64,000 bases of DNA from a virus, in the IMG/VR virus record IMGVR_UViG_3300034683_000192, positions 1 through 64,000 of that record. The stretch is one strand, 5' to 3'. Of the stretch, positions 34,472 through 43,193 are shown one piece after another. Below the pieces are notes generated by a model, which worked only from the letters and a program-made list of their open reading frames with translations, made no database searches and was not told the origin of the DNA. Each line of letters opens with the position of its first letter. Position 1 is the stretch's first letter. The position numbers and the translations under genes were made by a program.

Positions 34472-34873
34472 ATGATCGTCAGTGTCGATGACATCAAGGT
34501 AGGCGACACGATATCCTACCAGACAAAGAACCCGCACGATGCTGTAACTTACCAAGGTAAAGTGACTGGTATCTGCGCATGGGGAGTAGTACAGAATTTG
34601 CAGGGAGACCTCATTCCGTACTATCAATCCATCAAGAACGAGTACAGAGATATGGCTCCGATCGAGGAGCTTGAGTTCTTCGTACTCAGTGTCTTTCAAA
34701 ATAACCGAACTTCTACCAGAGTGGTAGCGAAGGAATGGATAATTCCCTCGAGTCTCATCAAGCTCGAGCTCGCGAATTATCTCGATTTCCGGATCTACGA
34801 TCGTACATCCGATGAAGCTCAGGAGATTCTCAATCTTCTGAAGTCTCACGGATACCAAACAGTCAAACTCTAG
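34472..34873 (+). CDS. Small beta-rich hypothetical protein after the chaperonin
   Basis: 133 residues behind AAGGAGTAAC, two bases past the chaperonin stop. N-terminal residues (VSVDDIKVGDTISYQTKNPH, then YQGKVTGICAWGVVQ) look like a small beta-barrel. The C-terminal half is helical. Size, barrel-like start and position could suit a GroES-like partner, but the mobile-loop pattern is not visible. I treat it as unknown. After it lies a tiny frame MNTMKR at 34888-34908, then a terminator. Confidence 0.72.
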   Translation: MIVSVDDIKVGDTISYQTKNPHDAVTYQGKVTGICAWGVVQNLQGDLIPYYQSIKNEYRDMAPIEELEFFVLSVFQNNRTSTRVVAKEWIIPSSLIKLELANYLDFRIYDRTSDEAQEILNLLKSHGYQTVKL

Positions 34874-34911
34874 AGAAGGATAAAAAAATGAACACCATGA
34901 AGAGGTAGCCA

Positions 34912-34943
34912 CGAGGAGGATCCCTTTGCGGGGATCCTCCTCG
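34912..34943 (+). terminator. Hairpin terminator ending the 27307-34873 operon
   Basis: Perfect 13-base arms CGAGGAGGATCCC and GGGATCCTCCTCG around TTTGCG. Confidence 0.75.
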
Positions 34944-34953
34944 TATTTCGTCA

Positions 34954-35178
34954 CTATTTTTGGAATTTGGTGTCTTGATTTTTGACGATTTTGCACGCAA
35001 GGTCGAGCTCTATGTCCATCGACTCCTTCAGTGCTATGAGCCTTTCCGTAATCTGCGAGAATTGTGTGGTATCCGGAGTCGGCGACTGAGAAATTTTTTC
35101 AGCGAGATGTACAAGCTGACCGAATTCGTCCAATCGCCGACGAACATTCTGTACATTGTGCACGAGTCCAGCTATCAT
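34954..35178 (-). CDS. Small helical hypothetical protein
   Basis: 74 residues beginning MIAGLVHNVQNVRRRLDEFGQ and made almost entirely of amphipathic helix with regular Leu/Ile spacing, so probably a dimeric coiled coil. It begins 11 bases after the upstream gene's stop. No family recognised. Confidence 0.65.
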   Translation of the reverse strand: MIAGLVHNVQNVRRRLDEFGQLVHLAEKISQSPTPDTTQFSQITERLIALKESMDIELDLACKIVKNQDTKFQK

Positions 35179-35188
35179 TCAGATCCTC

Positions 35189-35599
35189 CTATTTTTGGTA
35201 GGTATCCTCGGGCCGTTTGGCGTTCACCGGGCGACGTATCGTTTCATCGTAGTCTTCGCTGTATGCCTTCGGCGAAAACTCGTAGATCATGCCGAACCGA
35301 TTTACCTTATCGTCGGCAGCCAGAACCTCGTGGTTGTCACAGCCGTAGCCCATGAGGCCACCTTTGCTGTTCCCTACGAAATGCGCGAACGGACACGGAT
35401 GTTTGACATCCTTCCATTGCTCATGATCCTGACGCTCGACGAAATGGAAACACCACCCACCTTCAGTCTCTCCCCTGTGATGGTCGGGGGTGTATTTGTG
35501 TTTGCATATATCCGGAATTTGAACTGCTCCTTTTTCGGACGAAAACTGCGAAAGTCTACGACTATGCCTGATCAATAGCCTCTTGAAGAATGATGTCAA
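35189..35599 (-). CDS. Cys/His-containing hypothetical protein
   Basis: 136 residues. No ATG or GTG is available. TTG 35599, behind GGAGTGATTCGAC and overlapping the upstream gene by 38 bases, is the best start. The centre is rich in His, Cys, Trp and Gly (HKYTPDHHRGETEGGWCFHF, then CPFAHFVGNSKGGLMGYGCD), which suggests metal binding. The overlap implies coupled translation with 35562-35867. Function unknown. The start is uncertain. Confidence 0.6.
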   Translation of the reverse strand: MTSFFKRLLIRHSRRLSQFSSEKGAVQIPDICKHKYTPDHHRGETEGGWCFHFVERQDHEQWKDVKHPCPFAHFVGNSKGGLMGYGCDNHEVLAADDKVNRFGMIYEFSPKAYSEDYDETIRRPVNAKRPEDTYQK

Positions 35600-35867
35600 G
35601 TCGAATCACTCCGGTAAAAGATGGATCATTGGTCGCGATCTGATGGAGCTTGTAGTAGTAATGGTCCCGCAACTTCTCGAATGCCTCAGCAGGGTACCAG
35701 TTTCGTACCGGTTCACCGACCTTCATGATCGCGATGATTTCGTGGGACTCTTCGTCGAACTCCATTCGGCTGAATTCAACCGATTCGATTGCGAAGGTTT
35801 TCGCGATGTCGATCGCGTGAAGATCCACAACCTCATCACACCTGGGAATTATGACAAAGTAACTCAT
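35562..35867 (-). CDS. Small hypothetical protein, 101 residues
   Basis: ATG 35867 follows AAAAGGAATACCCG. A compact alpha/beta protein, beginning MSYFVIIPRCDEVVDLHAID, with no membrane segment or motif. It lies between a terminator (35882-35911) and the Cys/His protein, so it heads a short minus-strand transcript. Not recognised. Confidence 0.7.
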   Translation of the reverse strand: MSYFVIIPRCDEVVDLHAIDIAKTFAIESVEFSRMEFDEESHEIIAIMKVGEPVRNWYPAEAFEKLRDHYYYKLHQIATNDPSFTGVIRLDIILQEAIDQA

Positions 35868-35881
35868 CGGGTATTCCTTTT

Positions 35882-35911
35882 GAGGAGAGGATCCAATTGG
35901 ATCCTCTCCTC
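35882..35911 (-). terminator. Hairpin terminator after 35922-36884
   Basis: Perfect arms GAGGAGAGGATCC and GGATCCTCTCCTC with AATT loop. Confidence 0.75.
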
Positions 35912-35921
35912 GGTAGTGGTG

Positions 35922-36884
35922 TTAGAACGTGATGTGCTTGCCGCAGTTCTTGCATTCGCCGGCAGTACGATCGATATCGTCATCGTACAGTTCGCCGGTC
36001 AGCCCCCAGTTCCCGTCACCGAGAGGTTCGACGGAAACCGGGTTCTTGGTCAGGAAGACCACGTTGATTGACTTGCAGTTGGGGCAGCAGACATCATGCG
36101 TATCCGAATCCGGATCAGGATCCGGAAGATTAGAGATGTCGTGGACGGTCAATCCATCGAACATGGTGGATGCTGCCGCGTATTCCTGGTCGGAGGGTTC
36201 TTCGCCATCTTCTTCGAGCTTCTGCTTCAGCAGGTCGCCGAGATTGAAGCCAGCAGGAACATCCGCAGACTTTTCTTGCGGTTCTTCCTGCTGGGTTTTC
36301 TTGCGGTCGACTTCTTCTTGCATTCGCTGGACGAGGTGTTCCGCCGTGGTTTCGGTATTGTTGAATTGCTCAGGGTACGCTTGTTCGAAAGCTTTGAAGA
36401 TTTCCCCGAGACTCCGGATCTCCCCGCGTCTGGCGTTTCTTCCCAGCTCTTCGCGGGAAATGGTTTCGCCGTTGGCCATGCGAAACCGATCATTCAGCGT
36501 GAACCCGGGAGATATCAGGGATTCGAGACCACTGAGTTTCGACGAAATGTCGCGCAGAGGCTGCGCGATGAAGTCGTCGCCGTAGCGCTTGATCAGCGCT
36601 TCGAAATTGACCACCACTTCGTCGACCGTGCGGAGCAGTTCCGCGAGAACATGCTCGACAATGAAGCCGCGTTTGTCACGGCTCTTGTCATTGTTGGCGT
36701 GATCTTCGAGTGCGTCGCTGATCTTGTCGATCAACGTGGTGATGTTGACGATCAGCGTGTTGTGGTTCGCTGCCGCCGCGACGACGTGCCGCAGATCTTC
36801 ATGCATCTTACCGGTTTCCACCCGAAGCTGTTCGTTTTCACGTTCCAGCCGGTCGAGCCGGTTTTGGAGGATTTCCATATCCAT
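35922..36884 (-). CDS. Coiled-coil protein with C-terminal zinc ribbon
   Basis: 320 residues. Residues 1-40 form a coiled coil (LQNRLDRLERENEQLRVE). The middle is helical and charged. About 190-230 is an acidic, Gln-rich linker. The C-terminus has a zinc-ribbon pattern, CCPNC near 270 and CKNC at 311-314. Codons are GC-rich, suggesting strong expression. Zinc ribbons in phages often occur in transcription or nucleic-acid proteins, but no specific family is evident. Confidence 0.75.
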   Translation of the reverse strand: MDMEILQNRLDRLERENEQLRVETGKMHEDLRHVVAAAANHNTLIVNITTLIDKISDALEDHANNDKSRDKRGFIVEHVLAELLRTVDEVVVNFEALIKRYGDDFIAQPLRDISSKLSGLESLISPGFTLNDRFRMANGETISREELGRNARRGEIRSLGEIFKAFEQAYPEQFNNTETTAEHLVQRMQEEVDRKKTQQEEPQEKSADVPAGFNLGDLLKQKLEEDGEEPSDQEYAAASTMFDGLTVHDISNLPDPDPDSDTHDVCCPNCKSINVVFLTKNPVSVEPLGDGNWGLTGELYDDDIDRTAGECKNCGKHITF

Positions 36885-36897
36885 TTGAAGTTCCCCT

Positions 36898-37356
36898 TCA
36901 GTTTTGGTATTTGGTCATGGTGGGATTTTCGACGAACCAGATCCTGGAGCCATCATCATCGGAGTACAGAGCAACTCTGACGACGTAGGATTCCCTGATG
37001 AACTGCACGATGGCTTCCGCTTCACGGTCAGATGGGAGCTCACACACCATTTCAGTGTGCGGCTTTCCTTCAAACGGATATTCGGTCAGCGGGAATGCCA
37101 TTTCCTTACCACTACCTACAGTAATGACGACGGTATGCGTCTCAGCAGGTGCATGGTAGGGACGTTTCACGTACAGATGAAGAAGGGAGAATTGCGATCC
37201 ATCCTCCCTCGTCTGCACATGGATGTCAAGTTCGGCGTCCCCGCCGTGTTTGCTTGACAGCTGAAGTTTGTAGCCTTCCGCAGAAGGTTCCTGCGCCATG
37301 CAGGGAATACCAAGTGCCACCACCATAAGACTGGTCAGAATGAAGCGGATGAACAT
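36898..37356 (-). CDS. Exported (periplasmic) small protein
   Basis: 152 residues from ATG 37356 behind AGAGGAATTCATC. The frame's upstream ATG lacks a site. A clear signal peptide, FIRFILTSLMVVALGIPCMA, ends near residue 21. The mature part is beta-rich (GYKLQLSSKHGGDAELDIHV) and has no membrane segment. Cys19 is not in a proper lipobox. Phage-encoded exported proteins of this kind often alter the envelope, for example in superinfection exclusion. That is inference. It pairs with 37454-37804. Confidence 0.7.
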   Translation of the reverse strand: MFIRFILTSLMVVALGIPCMAQEPSAEGYKLQLSSKHGGDAELDIHVQTREDGSQFSLLHLYVKRPYHAPAETHTVVITVGSGKEMAFPLTEYPFEGKPHTEMVCELPSDREAEAIVQFIRESYVVRVALYSDDDGSRIWFVENPTMTKYQN

Positions 37357-37453
37357 GATGAATTCCTCTTGTAGATGGGGCTGACGGCGTAGGGTATCCA
37401 CCCTAGAAGAAAATGATGATCCAGCCGTGCATAACGCGCCTCCGCACGTTTAC

Positions 37454-37804
37454 CTAATCTTCTCGAAGTAGATTCCTGAATCTTTCCTCGAAAAGCTTAG
37501 AAGGAATGAAGAACACGACCCACCCATCTTTGTAGGGATCGTTCGTCGTGTAGAAGATATACTTCTTCCCATCGGGGAAGTTGTACGAAACCTCGGCAGG
37601 AAGAGATACATCTTTGAGATGCACTCTCACTACTTGATCCATCTCAACCCATCCGACATTACCAGATTCCGACATGTAGACTAGCGGAATGGATTGGTGG
37701 TAGCGTGATGGATCTTCATCCGCAGCCACTAGGTCAGGATTGAGATGGAAATGAATCATGATGGCGATGAGGAAGATCAGGAGATCCTTAAAACACTTAA
37801 TCAT
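37454..37804 (-). CDS. Second exported small protein under an early-type promoter
   Basis: 116 residues. An N-terminal signal (DLLIFLIAIMIHFHLNPDLV) ends in AA-DEDP, so cleavage near residue 28 is expected. The mature part is beta-rich and ends in a charged helix. The TATATTAC motif lies only 17 bases before the ATG, with the ribosome site GAGGAACC between them. It is therefore likely one of the first proteins made, delivered to the periplasm. Function unknown. Confidence 0.7.
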   Translation of the reverse strand: MIKCFKDLLIFLIAIMIHFHLNPDLVAADEDPSRYHQSIPLVYMSESGNVGWVEMDQVVRVHLKDVSLPAEVSYNFPDGKKYIFYTTNDPYKDGWVVFFIPSKLFEERFRNLLRED

Positions 37805-37820
37805 TTTGGTTCCTCGATTT

Positions 37821-37828
37821 GTAATATA
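37821..37828 (-). promoter_or_regulatory. Early-type promoter motif TATATTAC
   Basis: Minus strand reads CATATATTACAAATCGAGG, directly before the ribosome site of 37454-37804, so the leader must be very short. Confidence 0.65.
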
Positions 37829-37859
37829 TGGTTAATGAATTTATGATCGACATTTTTTG

Positions 37860-37887
37860 AAGAGGCGTCCCTTTCGGGAGCCTCTTC
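37860..37887 (-). terminator. Hairpin terminator after 37891-38649
   Basis: GAAGAGGCGTCCC and GGGAGCCTCTTC around TTTC with one bulged base. Confidence 0.65.
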
Positions 37888-37890
37888 GCA

Positions 37891-38649
37891 TTATACCGGA
37901 TTCACAGGAACACCAGTATTGTAGTACAGTGCAACTTTCTCTGAAATCTCTCTGGTTTTCTTCTGGAGTTCGTGACGAATGATTTCACCCCGTTTTTCCA
38001 GCGTATCTTCGTGATGACTGAGGTCAACTTCATTGAGTGTGTACTCTTTCCCAGGACCAGCACATTTCACTACAAAGTGGTGAAAAAGTTCAGGATGCTG
38101 AAGCGCACTCAGAGGATTGATCCAGTAATAAAGAAATGGATATTTCCTCATCTTCATGTGATCTGGACGAGTGAGCATGTGAATATCGACTGCTCCCACA
38201 TACTCGACAGGTACTGGTCCAGCATATCCTACTTCACCAGTAAGAAGCTGATCAAATACTTTTGTGAATGAACGAACTTTATCGAGTTCGTATGCTACAA
38301 CTTTCGATGGATCGAGACTTGACACTTTCGCACGATAAACGTGGAACCGAAAAGTACGAGGTTCGATCCTTGCGTTGTTGAGATGGATCATACTGTCATC
38401 ACCGGAGTAAGAGAAGTTTCTGATCCATCCAGGGAGAAACATCGCTTGAACACAGCAGTGAACACCATCACCAAAACACACACGATTGTTTTCTTTCTTT
38501 CCACCACGTTCAGAATTCTGATTGGTACGTGGTTTAAGAACATCTATTCCTTTTGTAGGAGACAGATGGTAAATATATTCGACAGTATCTACCGCTGTTT
38601 TTACTGTACCATCTTTTTCGAGAGTGAATCTCTCAAGAGCTTTGAACAT
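37891..38649 (-). CDS. Hypothetical protein with possible ADP-ribosyltransferase-like start
   Basis: 252 residues. The segment VEYIYHLSPTKGIDVLKPRT, then RVCFGDGVHCCVQAMF (residues 23-70), resembles the Tyr-His-x-Ser/Thr...Ile-x-x-Leu-x-Pro opening of small phage and toxin proteins with an ADP-ribosyltransferase or RES-like fold. The later catalytic Glu motif is not evident, so the resemblance is weak. The remainder has several His and Tyr residues. It is co-directional with and 9 bases after the acetyltransferase gene, suggesting both modify host targets early. Confidence 0.65.
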   Translation of the reverse strand: MFKALERFTLEKDGTVKTAVDTVEYIYHLSPTKGIDVLKPRTNQNSERGGKKENNRVCFGDGVHCCVQAMFLPGWIRNFSYSGDDSMIHLNNARIEPRTFRFHVYRAKVSSLDPSKVVAYELDKVRSFTKVFDQLLTGEVGYAGPVPVEYVGAVDIHMLTRPDHMKMRKYPFLYYWINPLSALQHPELFHHFVVKCAGPGKEYTLNEVDLSHHEDTLEKRGEIIRHELQKKTREISEKVALYYNTGVPVNPV

Positions 38650-38658
38650 TGTCCACCC

Positions 38659-39153
38659 CTAAAGTTTCTTTGCCATAGTAGAACTGACAGTAACGAATCT
38701 GGCTTTTTTGTATAGCATTTTCGCTGCAATGTTCTTTTCGAGTACTCCCAATAAAAGATAGTCAAATCTCTCTTTTTTGGCATATCTCTCGATTTCCGAA
38801 AGAAAGAGTTTTCCGTATCCTTTCTTTCGATGAATTTTTCTGATGAAAAATTCACTTAGCCACACAACAGATTCGGTATAGGTTTTAACAGGAAAACACA
38901 CGGCATAACCGACTGGTTCTTCGTCGGCCATTGCCAAAAAGAATGTTTTGATTTTGCGGGTGTTATCTAGATAGTTCTTTATTGCTTCAGGTGTCCAATT
39001 GTTGAGTTCAGATTCTTCTTTAGGTCCAGGATTGTTGAGACGAGTAACGGCTTCGCCGAATTCGATACTCCACTGTAGATAGTTTCTATAGAGGATGTTC
39101 CAGTACTTGGTATGCTTATGATCTTCAAGTTTGATGACTGTGAGTGTTGACAT
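38659..39153 (-). CDS. GNAT-family N-acetyltransferase
   Basis: 164 residues. The acetyl-CoA pyrophosphate-binding motif A is RKKGYGKLFLSEIE (Arg109, Gly112, Gly114), preceded by the strand VVWLSEFFIRKIH. Motif B follows as LEKNIAAKMLYKKARFV. Such enzymes move an acetyl group to amines on proteins or small molecules. The target is unknown. A TATATTAC motif 36 bases upstream suggests early expression and hence a host-directed role. Confidence 0.85.
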   Translation of the reverse strand: MSTLTVIKLEDHKHTKYWNILYRNYLQWSIEFGEAVTRLNNPGPKEESELNNWTPEAIKNYLDNTRKIKTFFLAMADEEPVGYAVCFPVKTYTESVVWLSEFFIRKIHRKKGYGKLFLSEIERYAKKERFDYLLLGVLEKNIAAKMLYKKARFVTVSSTMAKKL

Positions 39154-39188
39154 GGAAGATCCTTGGTTAAATTGGTTACATTACATAA

Positions 39189-39196
39189 GTAATATA
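39189..39196 (-). promoter_or_regulatory. Early-type promoter motif TATATTAC
   Basis: Minus strand reads AAGATATATTACTTATG, 36 bases upstream of the acetyltransferase ATG. Confidence 0.65.
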
Positions 39197-39322
39197 TCTT
39201 TGACATAACGATCAGAACAGTACAATATACTCATTATGTAGATAAACTATACTGAAGTTAAGTAGTGATATTGGTTTGTCGTGTAGAGGTCATCACGACT
39301 ATATATTTGTACACTAATCTAT

Positions 39323-39351
39323 AGGAGGTGGGCCGGTAAGCCCTACCTCCT
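39323..39351 (-). terminator. Hairpin terminator after 39356-40930
   Basis: AGGAGGTGGGC and GCCCTACCTCCT pair with one bulge, four bases past the gene end. Confidence 0.6.
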
Positions 39352-39355
39352 TTTG

Positions 39356-40930
39356 TTACGCTATTGCGCGGTGACGCAGTTTCGCTGAGAGTGCGTAGAG
39401 ATCGTTATTGATGAGAGCTTCCACGAGTTTCTGTTGTTTCTCGTAGTCTGCTGACAATCTACCTGTGAGCAGCATAGCCAGTACCGTGGTGGGATTAGCG
39501 TACTGCACGAGATAGTCGTATATCGTCCGTCTGATTCTATCACCATACGAACCTTTTGCTTTCTCGAGTTCTTTTTCGAGCTTAGCATAGTCCGCAAGAT
39601 AATGATTCAGTACGTCAGTATTTTTGAGTTCATTCTTGAACATTACGTTGGCGTTTTGAATGAGTCTTTGGATTCTGTTGTATTGCTCTTCGTAATCTAC
39701 GGGAGCAAGAGCAAATCCTCCGAGCCACGCATAGACACCGACGCAAAATTCGAGATAGAGTGTGAACATAGTCGACTTACGAAGTCGAGTACTTTCGATC
39801 ACTCCAGTTGTAACTGAGATAATTCCGAATGCTTTTTCGAGCTTATTCAGAACAGATGAGAGATGTCCACCAGCACCATGTCTGGAAACAAACTCATCTG
39901 CCAATCTCTCCTGCATATACAGGTTATGATGCGTTTTCATCTGATCGCTGGATTTGCCAGATGAATCAGACATGAGTGTAAATTCCGTGGCTAGTCCATT
40001 TGCCAAAAATCCAATGTGGTACACAATCGCAACATTGAGTATTACCGACAGTACAATTGTCAGGATTGTTTCGATCACGTGACCAATCAGAGAAGCAACA
40101 GCACTTCCATATGAATCGAGATCGATACTCGACAAATGTTCTACTGTCTGTACCGCTTGAGTTATTACATTCACCATCTCTTTACTGATAGCGCCTTTCT
40201 TCGCCATTTCGTTAAGGTATGGTGCACCTGACTTATTGAATTCAGCCACAATCACCTTAGGATCGAGACTCTTGACAACGTCAGGGATATGTGTGGTGAG
40301 TCGTTCAGTTACGGCAAACCAATCTCCACTTCGCTCCACCATCGTTAAGAGATGTCCGATTTCGTGGAGATAGATTGCCGCTAATTCTTGTGCAGTAGGT
40401 TCTTCACAGATCTTCTCTGGAATGAACTCGTGGAGAAGAAATGCGAACATGGGATCCATGTACAATGCGCAAGAGATCGGACGATTGTTGCTCTTTCCGA
40501 AAGTACTCTTCGAAAGTTTTCCAGTTGAGATGTTGAGGAGGTTATGAAGCTCCATCATTTCCTTCAAAGATTCGTTGGGAGTCTTTGGAGGAGTTCTCTG
40601 TCCTGTCTGCATTGTCACGATAGTCTCAGCGTTACGATAATTGTCGAGAGACAGATTAATCGCAAAGAGACCAGTGATGCGACGAGTACCTGTCATTACC
40701 ACTTTGGTAACATCGATGTTCGTTTCTTTTTTGATTACTGCGACGAACTTTGGAAGAGTAGTCGTTTGTACATACTTGTACATTGCTACGATCAGTGAGT
40801 TTCTTCCAGTATCACCTTTTGCTCTGAGTCCGTCACGGTAATCTATTGCATCCTGAAATACCGTAGCCAGAGCTTTCAAAAGAGATGACTCAGATTGAAA
40901 GTGAATCGCTTCGAGTGCACGCAGGAACAT
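39356..40930 (-). CDS. Zinc-metallopeptidase-like internal virion protein
   Basis: 524 residues. The zinc site His189-Glu-Ile-Gly-His193 (LHEIGHLLTMV) and the later ERLADEFVSRHG (Glu341...Asp345) reproduce the HExxH plus ExxxD layout of M48 peptidases. One or two membrane helices lie between them (about 283-310), again M48-like. The N-terminus RALEAIHF contains an Ala-Leu-Glu processing-type motif as in the neighbouring internal head proteins. It is the last gene of their operon, next to 40933. A virion-carried protease acting in the cell envelope or head is likely. The substrate is unknown. Confidence 0.75.
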   Translation of the reverse strand: MFLRALEAIHFQSESSLLKALATVFQDAIDYRDGLRAKGDTGRNSLIVAMYKYVQTTTLPKFVAVIKKETNIDVTKVVMTGTRRITGLFAINLSLDNYRNAETIVTMQTGQRTPPKTPNESLKEMMELHNLLNISTGKLSKSTFGKSNNRPISCALYMDPMFAFLLHEFIPEKICEEPTAQELAAIYLHEIGHLLTMVERSGDWFAVTERLTTHIPDVVKSLDPKVIVAEFNKSGAPYLNEMAKKGAISKEMVNVITQAVQTVEHLSSIDLDSYGSAVASLIGHVIETILTIVLSVILNVAIVYHIGFLANGLATEFTLMSDSSGKSSDQMKTHHNLYMQERLADEFVSRHGAGGHLSSVLNKLEKAFGIISVTTGVIESTRLRKSTMFTLYLEFCVGVYAWLGGFALAPVDYEEQYNRIQRLIQNANVMFKNELKNTDVLNHYLADYAKLEKELEKAKGSYGDRIRRTIYDYLVQYANPTTVLAMLLTGRLSADYEKQQKLVEALINNDLYALSAKLRHRAIA

Positions 40931-40932
40931 GA

Positions 40933-41982
40933 CTATGCTCCTTTACCGGATTCGGATTTAGCGTGGCGAAGCGCTTTAACTCCAATTTCCGTGATTCTCT
41001 TTCTTCTGAAGTTGACAGTAGTGTTGATTTGACGAAGACCAGCAAATATAGCAAGAACCATTGCGATCTGGTCCTGGATATCTGTGATATTCGTGACCAC
41101 TATTTCCTTATTGATACTTCCATCACGAAGAAGTTCCTGTTCGGATCTCTTAAGATCCTTTTGGTATTCTCCGAGATTGTCGACGAGTTTCTTCAGGTCT
41201 CTGTATCTTCCCCACATGGCAGCATCATACATCCTGTTGATGTCACCAATATCATCGAGAGAATGAAACTGAAGTGCATCCAACGTAGTTTCTTCATTCT
41301 TTTGAAACGGAGAAGCATACGCCGAAGAAGTCTTTTTGATTGTGATTCCGAGTATGGAAAGATCAGTAGTTACTGCACTGGTCATCCATGGATTCTCGGA
41401 AGTCTGGTGTGTGGTCAGTTCACGGATTCTTCGCTTGATCTCCGAATGAGCTTGTGTCAACAGAAGTTTCGTGGATCTATCATACGCATCAATGATGGCA
41501 CGAAATTCCGTACGAGTACACATCTGAGAGATGAGTTGACTTCTGAAGAACGCAGTGGCTTCTTTCTTCTGATCAGATGAGCTTTTCCGGAAAAGCTCAT
41601 TGAAGTCTTCGTAACATGCCTCTGCATTATCTCGAATTCTCCGATCGATATGGAAAATCTTCACGAAGATATTCGTAATCGTCGAAACGATCTTTCCGAT
41701 GAGATTGTACACAGAAGAAAAGAGTCTCTTGATGAAACTCGTGATCATCTGCGTGACTTCGGTAGATTCTATCCCGTACCCTTCAGTCAGGATATCGTGC
41801 AATTCCTCAGTACCATGAGAAATAGCGTGTGTACCGAATCTGTAGTACTGATGGACTGTATTCATTTTTCGGAGCATGATGAGTTCGTCGTCGAGAGATC
41901 CGAGCATCTCACAGACACCATCTCCTGCATCTAGAAATGATGCACCAGGATCTTTCAGCAGCTGAACGAAAGTGCTGTTCAT
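40933..41982 (-). CDS. Internal head-like protein A
   Basis: 349 residues. A leader of about 72 residues ends in Gly-Ile-Glu|Ser (70-73), with Gly-Thr-Glu at 57-59. After it come amphipathic helices EVTQMITSFIKRLFSSVYNL and a basic helical body. The leader, processing motif and hydrophobic helix parallel the adjoining genes to 45496. In phiKZ, inner-body proteins are cut after [S/A/G]-x-E by the head protease. I infer an ejected or inner-body protein. The gene lies three bases upstream of the peptidase gene. Confidence 0.75.
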   Translation of the reverse strand: MNSTFVQLLKDPGASFLDAGDGVCEMLGSLDDELIMLRKMNTVHQYYRFGTHAISHGTEELHDILTEGYGIESTEVTQMITSFIKRLFSSVYNLIGKIVSTITNIFVKIFHIDRRIRDNAEACYEDFNELFRKSSSDQKKEATAFFRSQLISQMCTRTEFRAIIDAYDRSTKLLLTQAHSEIKRRIRELTTHQTSENPWMTSAVTTDLSILGITIKKTSSAYASPFQKNEETTLDALQFHSLDDIGDINRMYDAAMWGRYRDLKKLVDNLGEYQKDLKRSEQELLRDGSINKEIVVTNITDIQDQIAMVLAIFAGLRQINTTVNFRRKRITEIGVKALRHAKSESGKGA

Positions 41983-41988
41983 GATCGA

Positions 41989-43128
41989 TTACACTCCGAG
42001 TTTCACGGCGGTTGTCAGAATCTTGTGGTACGCGATGATTTCGTCTACAGCTACTGCAAGTTTTGTCTGCAGTACCATATACGAACTGATGTTCGATACC
42101 ATTACGGTAAGCTGTCGAACTTGTTCGTATATGTGATCTCCTGATTGGAGATTCTCCATAAACTTGGGATTTTTGCGAAGCTGTGTGAGCTTGATTTCGC
42201 ACATCTTCTGAATCCCAGAAAGAGCATCGAGTCTGGATGCTGTGTCATTCGCCAGTTTTTCCAGAGGAATGACATACTCATTACAGATTGTCGTCAATGC
42301 CTCAGGACTGTACCCAAGATTCTCAAGTGTTGCCTTATTGGTAACACTGAGTTTGTCTTTGAAAGTACTTCCAAATACCACGCCATGCAAAGCCTTTTCA
42401 GGATCTGGATCGTGTTGATTGATATTCGGAAACTTAAGTCCAATTGCTTCTGCTGCTTCCAAGAATATCGGATCTTTGAATGCAGTAGATGCGTCAATCT
42501 TTGATGATGTGACTTGCTGTGTAGGTCTATCCAACTGAGTCAGGATAGCCTGCGCAGTAGCTTGTACAGTGTCAATATTCGTGAACTTATTGACGTTCTT
42601 GCAGAGATACATCGTGTTCTTTGCAAAAGTGTCATAGAAGGAAAAATCACATGCGGGTTCTATTTCGATCACACTGAATTTCTTTCTGAGTTCAGGAGAC
42701 TTCGAAATAGTCTGTTCCATAAGACGAATGTTTCCTTGAGTAACTTGGCTGTTCAGTTTGGTTCGATCATAGAGACGACCAAAGAACTCAGTCAATTTCT
42801 TCAGGAGTTCGGAAATGAATACAGTCACAGCAGAAAGTGTATTACTGATAACCTGGATAAATCCGCCAATGGACTCGAGTCCAAGTTCAGGATCTGGATC
42901 AGTACTGTGAACAGCAGCGATCATCGCAAGCTTCACAGGGTCTGTCGTGGGTTCCGAAAGATACTTGTATTTCTCCATCGTCTTAAGACTGATGGAAAGA
43001 TTGCAAAGTCCGGTAACGTATACTCCATGCAGATGTGCACGAGCTCTTTCGAGTACGAGTTGGGACGCTACATCTTCAGGAGGAAGATTGTCTCCACCCG
43101 GACAAATCGTGAAAGTGGATATCGGCAT
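41989..43128 (-). CDS. Internal head-like protein B
   Basis: 379 residues from ATG 43128, chosen for AAGGAGTTTGATC. The frame opens 30 bases earlier without a site. The processing-type motif Gly-Leu-Glu|Ser is at 83-86, followed by amphipathic GGFIQVISNTLSAVTVFISE. ENLGYSPEALTTICNEYV near 270 carries the Gly-Tyr helix motif shared with proteins C, E and F. It is probably a virion protein cut during head maturation. No enzymatic motif. Confidence 0.78.
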   Translation of the reverse strand: MPISTFTICPGGDNLPPEDVASQLVLERARAHLHGVYVTGLCNLSISLKTMEKYKYLSEPTTDPVKLAMIAAVHSTDPDPELGLESIGGFIQVISNTLSAVTVFISELLKKLTEFFGRLYDRTKLNSQVTQGNIRLMEQTISKSPELRKKFSVIEIEPACDFSFYDTFAKNTMYLCKNVNKFTNIDTVQATAQAILTQLDRPTQQVTSSKIDASTAFKDPIFLEAAEAIGLKFPNINQHDPDPEKALHGVVFGSTFKDKLSVTNKATLENLGYSPEALTTICNEYVIPLEKLANDTASRLDALSGIQKMCEIKLTQLRKNPKFMENLQSGDHIYEQVRQLTVMVSNISSYMVLQTKLAVAVDEIIAYHKILTTAVKLGV

Positions 43129-43193
43129 GATCAAACTCCTTATCAGGGGTAAAAGCATATCATTGGTAGTACATAAATTTTACACATATACCG

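Noticed and set aside
34472-34873. GroES-like co-chaperonin
   Set aside because: Position after the chaperonin is suggestive, but the GroES mobile-loop pattern is missing.
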